Shown here: in pieces, positions 43,433 to 54,205 of the stretch
Layout: each line of letters begins with the position of its first letter
Position numbering within the stretch: position 1 is the first letter of the stretch
Assembly (NCBI GenBank): GCA_038237665.1
Contig: JBBRYK010000005.1
Span: 8,285 to 72,284, forward strand
Reading direction: 5' to 3'
Length of the DNA stretch: 64,000 bases
Source of the DNA: JBBRYK01 sp038237665
GTDB taxonomy: Bacteria; Actinomycetota; Thermoleophilia; Gaiellales; Gaiellaceae
Notes under the pieces: model-generated
Told to the model about the DNA's origin: nothing
Seen by the model: only the letters and a program-made list of their open reading frames with translations
Database searches by the model: none
Translations under genes and position numbers: made by a program

Positions 43433-43825
43433 GTGACCACGCCGGAGGAGGTCTGGATTCCGCTCGTTGACGAGCCGATCGGCCGGATCGTCGCGCAGAT
43501 TCAGCACGAGAACCCCGAGATCGAGCGGCTCGTCCACTCGGCCCACCGGGTCCTCGCCTTCCGGACCTTCGCCTACATTCGCGTCGGCATCCTGCTCGGG
43601 CAACTGCTGGTCGACGAGGACGTCGGGCCCTACGACGGCACCGAGAACTGGGTCGACCAGTTGCTCGCAAATCCGCGACACCGCGCCGCGGTCGAGCGGG
43701 AAGTGCGTGCCGTGGCCGAGGAGATCGCGGCGGAGCGGGCGCACCCCGACGAGGCTCCGCTGGGACCCGACGAGACCGTGCGCGAGCGCTTCCGCGAGTT
43801 CGCGCGGGCGGTTCCCCGGGAATAA
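43433..43825 (+). CDS. Uncharacterised soluble protein (130 aa)
   Basis: No family is recognised. The sequence is mostly charged and helical, with a hydrophobic middle helix (TFAYIRVGILLGQLLVDEDV) that is too polar to be a sure membrane span, and an Arg/Glu-rich C terminus (VEREVRAVAEEIAAERAHPD). There is no signal peptide. GTG start with TATTCT 6 nt upstream suggests an independent leaderless transcript. Function unknown. Confidence 0.7.
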   Translation: MTTPEEVWIPLVDEPIGRIVAQIQHENPEIERLVHSAHRVLAFRTFAYIRVGILLGQLLVDEDVGPYDGTENWVDQLLANPRHRAAVEREVRAVAEEIAAERAHPDEAPLGPDETVRERFREFARAVPRE

Positions 43826-43866
43826 ATCCGCAACTTCCGGGATTTGTTTCCGGACGTTCGCCCATA

Positions 43867-45468
43867 ATGATCAGGATGCGGAAACGCCTGCAGGCGTGTG
43901 CGCTCGTATTCGGCCTCGCGTTTGCGGCTGCCGGTGCGTCCTCCGGCGCGACCGGCCCGCCCTCTTCGGCCAGGGCCGTCGTCATTCAGGTCAACTCCGC
44001 GACCGGCGGGGGATCATCGGCGGGAGCCGTTTCCGCGCCGCCCGACGCCGTGGCTCTCGGGGGCTTCGCCTATCCCGACGATGGCTCGATCGCGTCGGTC
44101 GGGTCGGTTTCGGCCAAGGCTTCGGCCGCCAGCTCGAAATCGGGCTCGTCGGCTAGCGCCTCCGCGTCGGTAGGCTCGCTCTCCCTCTTCGGTGGTGAGA
44201 TCACCGCCGACGCCGTGGTCGGCTCGGCGCACGCAGCCGCTGGAGCGACGGGCGGGACGGGAGACTTTGCGAGCGCAGGCGTCTCGAACCTCGTCGCCCT
44301 CGGCCAGTCCGTCGGCTCGTCGCCCGGTACCCAGGTGAGCCTTGCCGACTGGGGCTATCTGACGGTGCTCTCGGAGTCGGTCGCCCCGGGCACGGCTCAG
44401 GGGGCGCCGAGCTATCAGGAGTCGATGACCGCGCTCGTCGTCCATCTGACGGCGGATCACGGTGGGCTGGCGGCCGGCAGTGAGATCGTGATCGGCTACG
44501 CCCAGGCGGCCGCGCAGGGAACCAACCCGGCGCCTCCGCCTCCGCCGCCCACGACGACGGCGGAGCTGCCCACGACCACCGAGACGACTCCTCCTCCGCC
44601 TGCGCCGGCGCCCAGGCAGTCACGAAAGAAGTCCGAGAACCATCCGCCGTCTCCGCCCGCTTCGACCAAGGCGACGGCCAAGCCGAAGCGCAAGGCCCCC
44701 CTGCGGCCGCCAGAGCCGGTCGAGGCGGGGTCGGGCCCGAGGCTTCCGGTCATACACAATGCGCCGCTGACGGTCACCCCGAAGCTGACGGGAAAACGCT
44801 ACGTGTTCCCGGTCTACGGGCCGTCGTCCTTCACCGACACGTTCGGTGCGCCGCGCGCGGACGTGTCCTGGCATCACGGCGACGACATCTTCGCCCCGCT
44901 CGGAGCGCCGGTCCTCGCCGTCGCAGACGGGATCGTCTTCTCCGTCGGCTGGAACCACCTCGGCGGGTACCGCCTCTGGCTCAAGGACGACGCGGGGAAC
45001 CAGTTCTACTATGCCCACCTCTCCGCGTATTCGCCCCTGGCGGTGAACGGGCGACGCGTGCAGGCGGGCGCCGTGCTCGGCTTCGTCGGCAACACGGGTG
45101 ACGCCGTCGGGACGCCGTATCACCTGCACTTCGAGGTGCATCCGAAGCAAATGCTCAACCTGGGCTACGACGGCGCGGTCGACCCGACGCAGTACCTGGA
45201 CGCCTGGCGGCACCTGCAGGACGTCCGCCTCACACCGGTCGGCTGGACGCTGCCGGCCACGAAGGCGAAGCACGGTGTGAAGCCCGCTCCCTCACCCGGC
45301 GCGATCCTCTTGCAGGCCGAGGACATCTCGACGGCGAGCGGGCTCGATCCAGGCTCGCTCCAACGCGTCCTGGCGCCGCTGGAGCACGAGGGCGACGGGG
45401 CGCTCGTCGGCGCACACCAGGCTCCGCCGAGCGGCCCCCACCCGACCAGGACGCTGCGGGCCTCCTAG
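43867..45468 (+). CDS. Exported M23 (LytM-type) metallopeptidase
   Basis: A 533-residue cell wall endopeptidase candidate. A signal peptide (LQACALVFGLAFAAAGASSG) is followed by an Ala/Ser/Gly-rich domain (to about 215) of no recognised family, then a Pro/Thr linker (PPPPPPTTTAELPTTT) and a Lys/Pro segment that could contact the wall. The M23 domain starts near 320: WHHGDDIFAPLGAPVLAVAD carries the HXXXD zinc ligands and YHLHFEVHP the HXH ligand. Catalytic residues look complete. The stop is a CTAG shared with convergent 45465-45893. Confidence 0.87.
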   Translation: MIRMRKRLQACALVFGLAFAAAGASSGATGPPSSARAVVIQVNSATGGGSSAGAVSAPPDAVALGGFAYPDDGSIASVGSVSAKASAASSKSGSSASASASVGSLSLFGGEITADAVVGSAHAAAGATGGTGDFASAGVSNLVALGQSVGSSPGTQVSLADWGYLTVLSESVAPGTAQGAPSYQESMTALVVHLTADHGGLAAGSEIVIGYAQAAAQGTNPAPPPPPPTTTAELPTTTETTPPPPAPAPRQSRKKSENHPPSPPASTKATAKPKRKAPLRPPEPVEAGSGPRLPVIHNAPLTVTPKLTGKRYVFPVYGPSSFTDTFGAPRADVSWHHGDDIFAPLGAPVLAVADGIVFSVGWNHLGGYRLWLKDDAGNQFYYAHLSAYSPLAVNGRRVQAGAVLGFVGNTGDAVGTPYHLHFEVHPKQMLNLGYDGAVDPTQYLDAWRHLQDVRLTPVGWTLPATKAKHGVKPAPSPGAILLQAEDISTASGLDPGSLQRVLAPLEHEGDGALVGAHQAPPSGPHPTRTLRAS

Positions 45469-45893
45469 TTGTTGTTGTTGGTCGAACCCCCGGACTCGTA
45501 GCCGAAGTCGTCGCTGCCGCCCAGCAGCGTTTCCTTCAGCCACTTGCGCGTGTCGGAGCCCGTGACCGGGTTGAACAGGATCCCGATCGCGATTCCGCTC
45601 AGGAGCAGCATCGTCTTGCGCCCCTTGTGCGACTCGTGGCCGCCCTGTACGCGGTCGGCTGCGGTGCGCAGCTCCTCGATCACGCGCCGTAGGTTGTCCT
45701 GGATGTCCTTGTCGGTGGCGGCACGCTTCGCGACCGTGACGGGGTCGCGCCTGCCGATCAGCTCGTCGTACACCTCGCGCGCCGCCGTGAAGGCGTTGCG
45801 CAGGTTGTCGCGCAGCTCCTCGTCATGGATCGCGCGGTCGACGTACGGTTTGACGGTGCTCGCCGCGTCGGAAACCCTTTCCTTCGTCTTCAT
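45465..45893 (-). CDS. YtxH-like small membrane-anchored protein
   Basis: A 142-residue protein: a charged helical N-terminal part (DEELRDNLRNAFTAAREVYD and DIQDNLRRVIEELRTAADRV), then one hydrophobic helix (TMLLLSGIAIGILFNPVTGS) with the NPxTG-like start typical of YtxH/DUF proteins, and a Gly/Ser/Asn-rich tail ending in NNNN. The ATG has an AAAGGA site. Function is unknown; YtxH-type proteins are stress-associated in Firmicutes. Stop shared with M23 gene through CTAG. Confidence 0.7.
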   Translation of the reverse strand: MKTKERVSDAASTVKPYVDRAIHDEELRDNLRNAFTAAREVYDELIGRRDPVTVAKRAATDKDIQDNLRRVIEELRTAADRVQGGHESHKGRKTMLLLSGIAIGILFNPVTGSDTRKWLKETLLGGSDDFGYESGGSTNNNN

Positions 45894-45918
45894 GCTCGGC
45901 TCGTCCTTTCGGTCGTTT

Positions 45919-46465
45919 GTGCGAGGAAACGTACCCTTCGGCCGCGCGAGCAAAACGGTCCGGTCGGCGCTTCTGGTCTTCCTGGCCCTGGTTCTCGCGG
46001 GCTGCGGCGGCGGGGGCGGGGGCGGCGGCAAGCAGGAGCCCATCGCTACCCAGCGCGTGTCCGGGCCCGGATTCGCCTTCGAGGTGCCGGCGGGCTGGCT
46101 CGTGACGCGAACGACGCGGACGATCACCGTTGCACCGCCCAAGGCTGGGCCGGAGCTCGTCCAGGTGCTCTACTTTCGGCTCAGCAAGCCGTTCCGGCCG
46201 AGTCTGTGGGCCAAGGTCGTCCGCGAGATCGACGCGGCCACGAAACAGCTCGCAAAGCGGCTGAAGGGGACGGCGAGCCCGGGGAAGACGGTCCGCGTCG
46301 GCGGGATCCGCGGTCGCCAGTACGAGCTCTCCTTCACGAAGGGCGGCACCGCACTCCGCGAGCGCATCACGTTCCTCCTGCGCGCCCGGCGCGAGTTCGA
46401 GCTGCTCTGCCAGTGGAGTACGAAGGACGGCGAGCCCGAGGCCTGCCGCGTCCTGACCGCGAACT

Positions 46466-46479
<14 letters not shown>
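45919..46479 (+). CDS. Lipoprotein, PsbP/DUF1795-like
   Basis: An exported lipoprotein of 186 residues from GTG 45919. The signal peptide VRSALLVFLALVLAGC carries a lipobox (LAGC) whose cysteine starts a run of glycines. The mature part (FAFEVPAGWLVTRTTRTITV, VLYFRLSKPFRPSLWAKVV) resembles the small beta-alpha fold of PsbP/DUF1795 lipoproteins. ATG 45892 is an in-frame alternative start, overlapping the divergent start codon of the YtxH-like gene. Its 3' end overlaps convergent lon by 14 nt. Confidence 0.75.
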
Positions 46480-48891
<2,412 letters not shown>

Positions 48892-48895
<4 letters not shown>

Positions 48896-49335
48896 GTCCT
48901 CGTCTTCACCTCGATCACGGTGCGCTCCTTACGCGTCACCTTCGGTCTCACGGGGATGACGATCCTCAGCAACCCCTTCTCGTAGCGCGCGCGGGCGCCC
49001 TCGACGTCGAGGTCGTCCTCGAGCGAGACCTGACGCTCGAAGTAGCCGTAGTCGATCTCCATCTGCCGGAACGATGGGCGGTCGGCGGTCGGTGGGCGGC
49101 GCCGTTGGCCTGAGACCAGAAGGGTGCTGCCGACGACGTCGACGCGGACGTCGGAGGGCTCGATTCCGGCAAGATCGAGGACGACGACGAGCTCCGGTGG
49201 ATCCGCGGTTCGGTAGCAGTCGGTCGGCGGCCGGAAGCCCTGGCGGAGCCCGGCAATCCGCGGAAGCTGCCACAGGTCCGCGATCAGTTCCTGGATCTCA
49301 CCCTGCAGATGTCCGAGGTCTCGGCGGCCACTCAT
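48892..49335 (-). CDS. Hsp20-family small heat shock protein
   Basis: A 147-residue alpha-crystallin-type chaperone. The core reads TADPPELVVVLDLAGIEPSD, LLVSGQRRRP, and GYFERQVSLEDDLDVEGARA, ending in GLLRIVIPVRP with the IXI/V motif (IVI). It holds unfolded proteins for refolding or degradation. ATG 49335 has TACTCT 7 nt upstream and no Shine-Dalgarno, suggesting a leaderless message. The stop overlaps lon (GTGA), so it heads the lon transcript. No HrcA/CIRCE or HspR site was recognised. Confidence 0.88.
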
Positions 49336-49342
49336 GTCAGGG

Positions 49343-49348
49343 AGAGTA
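49343..49348 (-). promoter_or_regulatory. Putative leaderless -10 of hsp20-lon (TACTCT)
   Basis: Minus-strand TACTCT ends 7 nt before the hsp20 ATG at 49335. The preceding bases between it and the ATG have no Shine-Dalgarno. Confidence 0.5.
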
Positions 49349-49394
49349 GCCCTGGTGCGGCTTTCTTCGGCCGGCGCCGCCCGGGAGCGCCTTG

Positions 49395-49400
49395 TAGCCT
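49395..49400 (+). promoter_or_regulatory. Putative leaderless -10 of the MMPL gene (TAGCCT)
   Basis: TAGCCT ends 7 nt before the GTG at 49408, in the 72-base divergent gap with hsp20. No Shine-Dalgarno is present. Confidence 0.5.
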
Positions 49401-49407
49401 CGCGCCC

Positions 49408-51588
49408 GTGATCGAAGCCTGGACACGGGGCTGCCTTCGGTTTCGCTGGCCGATCCTCGCGTTCTGGCTGTGCGTGCTCCTGGCGGGCGGTTACGCGACG
49501 GCGCATATCTCGTCGCTCCTTTCCAACACCTTCACCGTCCCCGGCACTGACTCCGAACGGGTGCGCTCGATCCTCGAGCGCGAGTTCGGCGACCGCAGCG
49601 ACGGCAGCTTCACCGTGGTTTTCGCCCTCGCCCGGCCCGCCGAGACGAAAGCCCTCGCCGAGCTGCAGCGGCGAGTAGACCGCGCCGCCCGGGTCGTGCC
49701 GAGCGGCAAGGCCGAGCCGTTGCGGGTCGCGTCGCCCACGCTCGTCTACGGCGACGTCGTCTCGACCCTCGACCTGGCTGCCGCCAAGGGGTACACGGAC
49801 GACCTGTTACGGGCGGTCGGCCAGCCGCCGGGCGGCCGCGGCTACGTGACGGGGGCGGCGGCCATCCAGCACGATCTCGACCCGATCTTCTCGCAGGACC
49901 TGACCAAGGGCGAGGGGATCGCGCTCCCGATCGCGCTGGCAGTCCTGATCGCGGTCTTCGGCCTCTCCTGGGCGGTGACCCTCCCCTTCCTGACCGCAGC
50001 TTCGACGATTACCGGGACGCTCGGGATCGTCTACATCGTCGCGCACTTCCTGTCTACGGCGACCTACGTCACGAACCTCGTGCAGCTGATCGGGCTAGGG
50101 ATCGCGATCGACTACTCGCTCCTGATCATCTACCGCTTCCGCGAGGAGTTGCTCCGCGACGGGACGAGGGACGACGCGATCGTGCGGACGATGCAGACGG
50201 CCGGCCGCGCGGTCGTCTTCTCGGGCGCGGCGGTCGCGGTCGGCCTCGCGCTGCTGCTCTTCATGCCGTTGCCGTTCATGCGCTCCATGGGGGTCGGCGG
50301 CTTTCTGATCCCGATCGTCTCGATCGCGGCGGCGTCGACCCTCCAGCCGGCGCTCCTGTCGCTCTACGGTGCGCGCGGCGTCCGGCGGGTGCACGTTGCG
50401 GACTTCCTGCGTCGGCGGCTCCGTCTGCCGCTGCACCACTTCCGCGGCACCGGCGACGAGGACCAGGGCTTCTGGGCGCGCCTGGCGCGCTCGATCATGC
50501 GGCGCCCGGCGGTGTACCTCGCCGTCGGCGCCTCGGTTCTCGTCGCGGCGGCCGTGCCGCTGTACGCGCTCCAGCTGACCCCCGGCTCGGTGCAGGGAAT
50601 CCCGCGCAGCCCCCAGGCGATCCACGGCTTCGACCTGCTGACGGCCGCCGTCGGACCCGGCGTGATCTCGCCCACCCAGGTGCTCGTCGATGCGGGCGAG
50701 GGCCGTTCGGCGCTGCCTGCGCCGATCCAGGCGGGGATCGGACGGCTGATCGGCGCCGTACGGGCGGATCGGGAGGTGGCCGCCGTCTTCTATCGCCCCG
50801 GGGGGCGCTTCATCTCGCCGGACGCCCGGTATGCGCAGGTGATCGTCGCCGGCAAGCACGAGTACGGCACCCAGGAGGAACAGGCTTTCGTCCACCGATT
50901 GCGCGGCACGCTGATCCCCGAGGCCGGCTTTCCGAGCGGCGTACGGGCGCTCGCGGGAGGCGGGCCGCCGCAAGGCGTGGACTTCCTGACGGTCGCCTAC
51001 GACGCCTTTCCGTGGCTCGTCGCAGCCGTACTCGTGCTCACGTACATCCTGCTCCTCCGCGCCTTCCGCTCCGTCCTGCTCCCGCTGAAGGCGGTGCTGC
51101 TCAACCTGCTCTCGGTGGCGGCGAGCTACGGCGCACTCGTCATCGTCTTCCGCTGGGGCGCGGGCGAGGCCGTCGGTCTCTACCAGTACCCCCAGATCGA
51201 GGGCTGGATCCCGATCTTCCTGTTCGCGATGCTCTTCGGGCTCTCGATGGACTACGAGGTCTTCCTGGTCACGCGGATGCGGGAGGCGTGGGACGAAGAG
51301 CCCGACAACACCGTCGCCGTGGCCCGCGGGCTCGAGCGAACCGGGCGCATCGTGACCGCTGCGGCGATCGTCATGGTCGCTGCGTTCTCGGGCTTCGTGG
51401 CCGGTCGTATCCTCGGGCTCCAGGAGTTCGGGCTCGGGCTGGCGGTGGCGATCTTTCTCGACGCGACGATCGTCCGGGCGATTCTCGTGCCCTCGCTGAT
51501 GGCGATCATGGGTCGGTGGAACTGGTGGCTGCCGGCCCGGATCGCGCGGTTCGTTCGCGTCGCTCCCTCGCCACTCACCGGCAAGTAG
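49408..51588 (+). CDS. MMPL-family RND transporter
   Basis: A large membrane protein of 726 residues with the RND half-duplication: an N-terminal helix (WPILAFWLCVLLAGGYATAH), a periplasmic loop, six helices containing GLGIAIDYSLLIIYRFREEL, a second loop from about residue 395, and a second six-helix bundle with FGLSMDYEVFLVTRMREAWD. The DY motif in both halves is the proton-relay signature of MMPL proteins. In actinobacteria MMPL proteins export lipids or lipid-linked molecules; the cargo here is unknown. GTG start is preferred to the open frame upstream. Confidence 0.9.
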   Translation: MIEAWTRGCLRFRWPILAFWLCVLLAGGYATAHISSLLSNTFTVPGTDSERVRSILEREFGDRSDGSFTVVFALARPAETKALAELQRRVDRAARVVPSGKAEPLRVASPTLVYGDVVSTLDLAAAKGYTDDLLRAVGQPPGGRGYVTGAAAIQHDLDPIFSQDLTKGEGIALPIALAVLIAVFGLSWAVTLPFLTAASTITGTLGIVYIVAHFLSTATYVTNLVQLIGLGIAIDYSLLIIYRFREELLRDGTRDDAIVRTMQTAGRAVVFSGAAVAVGLALLLFMPLPFMRSMGVGGFLIPIVSIAAASTLQPALLSLYGARGVRRVHVADFLRRRLRLPLHHFRGTGDEDQGFWARLARSIMRRPAVYLAVGASVLVAAAVPLYALQLTPGSVQGIPRSPQAIHGFDLLTAAVGPGVISPTQVLVDAGEGRSALPAPIQAGIGRLIGAVRADREVAAVFYRPGGRFISPDARYAQVIVAGKHEYGTQEEQAFVHRLRGTLIPEAGFPSGVRALAGGGPPQGVDFLTVAYDAFPWLVAAVLVLTYILLLRAFRSVLLPLKAVLLNLLSVAASYGALVIVFRWGAGEAVGLYQYPQIEGWIPIFLFAMLFGLSMDYEVFLVTRMREAWDEEPDNTVAVARGLERTGRIVTAAAIVMVAAFSGFVAGRILGLQEFGLGLAVAIFLDATIVRAILVPSLMAIMGRWNWWLPARIARFVRVAPSPLTGK

Positions 51589-51650
51589 CAGTCATCTGGC
51601 TGATCCAGGTTCTTTCGCACCCCGAGTAACCGAAGTAGCATCCGCCGGCG

Positions 51651-52406
51651 ATGGCGGACCCGAAGCTGAAGGGAGTGATCCTCGCCGGCGGAGCCGGCAC
51701 CCGGCTCGCGCCTCTGACCCGGATCACGAACAAGCACCTGCTCCCGATCTACGACCGCCCCATGGTCACGTACGCGATCGAGGCGCTGGTGTCGGCCGGT
51801 GTGAGCGAGGTCATGCTCGTCACCGGAGGCGTGCACGCGGGCGAGTTCTTCCGTCTGCTCGGTGACGGGCACTCGTACGGAATCGACCGGCTTTTCTACG
51901 CCTACCAGGAGCGGGAGGGCGGGATCGCGGACGCCCTCGGGCTCGCCGAGCGCTTCGTCGCCCGCGACCGGGCGGCGGTCATGCTCGCCGACAACGTCTT
52001 CGAGCGCTCCCTCCGCCCCGCGATCGAGAACTTCCTGGCCCAGGAACGCGGCGCCCGCATCGTGCTCGCGCCGATGGAGGAGCCCGAGCACCTCAGGCAT
52101 CTGGGCGTTCCGGAACTCGACGGCGAAACGGTTGTCCGCATCGTCGAGAAACCCGCCGACCCGCCGTCGAACTACGCCGTCACCGGCGTGTACTTCTATG
52201 ACGAGGCCGTCTGGGACTTCCTCCCGAGCCTCTCTCCGTCTGCTCGCGGAGAGCTCGAGATCACCGACGTGAACAACTGGTACGTCGGCCAGGGCGGCAT
52301 GGAGTACGACATCGTCGAGGGCTTCTGGGGCGACGCCGGCGAGTCGATCGACGCCTACTACGCCGTCAACGACTTCGTCCGGGCCAACGGGGCGAACAAG
52401 CCGTGA
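51651..52406 (+). CDS. rmlA: Glucose-1-phosphate thymidylyltransferase (RmlA), short form
   Basis: Makes dTDP-glucose, first step of dTDP-rhamnose synthesis. 251 residues: LKGVILAGGAGTRLAPLTRI is the nucleotidyltransferase signature, followed by NKHLLPIYDRPMVTYAIEAL, and ITDVNNWYV with the Asp-Asn metal region. Standard RmlA has ~290 residues; the C-terminal segment is shortened here. TAGCAT lies 9 nt upstream. It overlaps rmlC by 4 nt (GTGA). Nucleotide specificity (dTTP versus another NTP) is not certain. Confidence 0.9.
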   Translation: MADPKLKGVILAGGAGTRLAPLTRITNKHLLPIYDRPMVTYAIEALVSAGVSEVMLVTGGVHAGEFFRLLGDGHSYGIDRLFYAYQEREGGIADALGLAERFVARDRAAVMLADNVFERSLRPAIENFLAQERGARIVLAPMEEPEHLRHLGVPELDGETVVRIVEKPADPPSNYAVTGVYFYDEAVWDFLPSLSPSARGELEITDVNNWYVGQGGMEYDIVEGFWGDAGESIDAYYAVNDFVRANGANKP

Positions 52407-52867
52407 TCGAGCGGATCCGGCGGATCCCGCTCGAGCGTTTCGAGGACGCGAGGGGCTGGTTCTTCGAGCTCTACCGGGAGAGCCGCCTGCCGAAGCCCGC
52501 CCGGCAGACCAACGTCTCCTTCTCACGTCAGGGCGTGATCCGCGGGCTTCACTATCACGAGCGCGGACAGGACGACCTCTTCGCTTGCCTGCAGGGCACG
52601 GCGCGCGTCGTGGTGCTCGATCCGGCGACCGGCGAGACCTTCACCGAGGACATCGGCGACGACAATCTGGTCGCGATCTACATTCCCGGCACCCTTGCCC
52701 ACGGGTTCGAGGCGCTGACCGACCTGATCTTTCTGTACCACGTGACCGAGGAGTACGAGCCGGCCCATCCGGACGAGCACGGGCTGCCGTGGGACGACCC
52801 GCGCGTCCGGCCGCTCTGGAGGACCCAATCGCCGATCCTCTCGGAACGAGACCGAAACGTACCTTGA
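52403..52867 (+). CDS. rmlC: dTDP-4-dehydrorhamnose 3,5-epimerase
   Basis: Small cupin enzyme of 154 residues. The barrel landmarks are SFSRQGVIRGLHYHERGQDD with the catalytic histidine region, ARVVVLDPATGETF and VAIYIPGTLAHGFEALTDLI. GTG 52403 overlaps the rmlA stop (GTGA). Length is ~30 residues shorter than many RmlC proteins. The stop overlaps the rmlD start (TTGA), so rmlA-rmlC-rmlD act as one translational unit. Confidence 0.9.
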   Translation: MIERIRRIPLERFEDARGWFFELYRESRLPKPARQTNVSFSRQGVIRGLHYHERGQDDLFACLQGTARVVVLDPATGETFTEDIGDDNLVAIYIPGTLAHGFEALTDLIFLYHVTEEYEPAHPDEHGLPWDDPRVRPLWRTQSPILSERDRNVP

Positions 52868-53634
52868 TCACGGGTGCGGGCGGCCAGCTCGGCCGCGCGC
52901 TCGCCGAGGCATTTCCAGGCGCCGACGCTCGAACCCGCACCGAGCTCGACGTCACACGGCCGATCGAGCTCGATCACGTCCCCGGTCTTGTCCTGCACGC
53001 GGCAGCGTGGACCGACGTGGACGGGGCGGAGTCCGACCCGGCAGGCGCCGCGGCTGCGAACGTAGAGGGGACGCGAAACGTCGCCGCCCTGGGGGCGCCG
53101 GTCGTGTATTTCTCGACCGACTACGTTTTCGACGGTACCAAGGGGGAGCCGTACGTCGAGTCCGACGTGCCGATGCCGATCTCGGTCTACGCGCGGACGA
53201 AGCTCGACGGCGAGCGAGCACTCGGCGAGGGGTGGATCGTGCGGAGCTCGTGGCTCTTCGGCCCGACAGGGCACAACTTCGTTCGCACGATGCTGCGGCT
53301 CGGCGCCGAGCGCGAGGAGGTGGCGGTGGTCGACGACCAGCGCGGCACGCCGACCTACGTGGGTCACCTGGCGGAGGCGGCACGCCAGATCGTGGAGCTG
53401 CCCTTCGGCCTCTATCACGTTGCCGCAAATGGCTACTGCACCTGGGCCGAGTTCGCCGAGGCGATCTTCGCGGAGGCGGAGCTCGCCTGCCGCGTGCGCC
53501 GGATCACGACGGCGGAGCTGGGCCGTCCGGCGCCGAGGCCCGCGTACTCCGTCCTCGCGAGCGAACGGCCGGAGACACCGCCGCTCCCGCACTGGCGCGA
53601 CGGGTTGAAGGAGTGCCTCCAGACGATGTCGTAG
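52864..53634 (+). CDS. rmlD: dTDP-4-dehydrorhamnose reductase
   Basis: NADPH-dependent reductase giving dTDP-L-rhamnose, 256 residues. LITGAGGQLGRALAEAFPGA is the Rossmann loop, STDYVFDGTKGEPYVES and PISVYARTKLDGERAL carry the catalytic Y-XXX-K, and SSWLFGPTGHNFV follows. TTG 52864 is chosen as it overlaps the rmlC stop (TTGA) and gives the first strand directly. The fourth rhamnose gene, rmlB, follows after one intervening gene. Confidence 0.9.
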   Translation: MITGAGGQLGRALAEAFPGADARTRTELDVTRPIELDHVPGLVLHAAAWTDVDGAESDPAGAAAANVEGTRNVAALGAPVVYFSTDYVFDGTKGEPYVESDVPMPISVYARTKLDGERALGEGWIVRSSWLFGPTGHNFVRTMLRLGAEREEVAVVDDQRGTPTYVGHLAEAARQIVELPFGLYHVAANGYCTWAEFAEAIFAEAELACRVRRITTAELGRPAPRPAYSVLASERPETPPLPHWRDGLKECLQTMS

Positions 53635-53637
53635 CAT
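53632..53637 (+). promoter_or_regulatory. Putative leaderless -10 (TAGCAT)
   Basis: TAGCAT begins inside the rmlD stop TAG and ends 7 nt before the TTG at 53645. No Shine-Dalgarno is visible. Confidence 0.45.
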
Positions 53638-53644
53638 CCGCCTC

Positions 53645-54166
53645 TTGCTTCGCCTCGTCGCTTGGCTCCAGGTCCTCGTCGTCGCCGCGACCATCTCGGC
53701 GGGCTGCGGCGCTTCGAGCGCCAAGCGGTCCCAGGCGGCACTTTCGCGCCCGATCCCCACGAGCTATCCCGGCGCCGCCGCTTCGAAGTCCGACCTCGCA
53801 CGCTGGATGGGCGCCACAGCCTACGCCGCGGGCCTGCCGCCGGAGCTCCCGGTCATGGCCGCCCTCGCCGAGTCGGGCCTGGCGAATCTGTCCGGCGATT
53901 CCGACTCGCTCGGCTTCTTCCAGATTCCAGCGCGTATCTGGAACAAGGGGGACTACGCGGGCTACCCCGACAAACCGGAGCTTCAAGTGAAATGGTTCAT
54001 CGACCAGGCGCTTGCGATCGATCAGCGACGACGCCTCGCCGGCGTCGACACGAAGGACGATTCGACGTGGGGCGAATGGATTGCAGACGTCGAGCGTCCT
54101 GCGGCGCAGTTTCGCGGCCGCTACCAGCTCCGGCTCGCCGAGGCCCGACGCCTGCTCGGTAGCTAG
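53645..54166 (+). CDS. Lytic-transglycosylase-like exported lipoprotein
   Basis: A 173-residue exported protein. The signal peptide (LRLVAWLQVLVVAATISAGC) contains a lipobox-like ISAGC. A lysozyme-like part follows: ARWMGATAYAAGLPPELPVM, then AALAESGLANL with the candidate catalytic glutamate, and SDSLGFFQIPARIW, equivalent to the GLMQI motif of lytic transglycosylases. It lies inside the rhamnose cluster, 10 nt after rmlD. Start is TTG 53645. Glycan cleavage is inferred from the motif. Confidence 0.75.
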   Translation: MLRLVAWLQVLVVAATISAGCGASSAKRSQAALSRPIPTSYPGAAASKSDLARWMGATAYAAGLPPELPVMAALAESGLANLSGDSDSLGFFQIPARIWNKGDYAGYPDKPELQVKWFIDQALAIDQRRRLAGVDTKDDSTWGEWIADVERPAAQFRGRYQLRLAEARRLLGS

Positions 54167-54192
54167 CGGGGCTACCTGCCGGGCACCAGCGT

Positions 54193-54198
54193 TAGGCT
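54193..54198 (+). promoter_or_regulatory. Putative leaderless -10 of rmlB (TAGGCT)
   Basis: TAGGCT ends 7 nt before the rmlB GTG at 54206; no Shine-Dalgarno. It would let rmlB be made independently of rmlACD. Confidence 0.5.
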
Positions 54199-54205
54199 GT
54201 CGCTC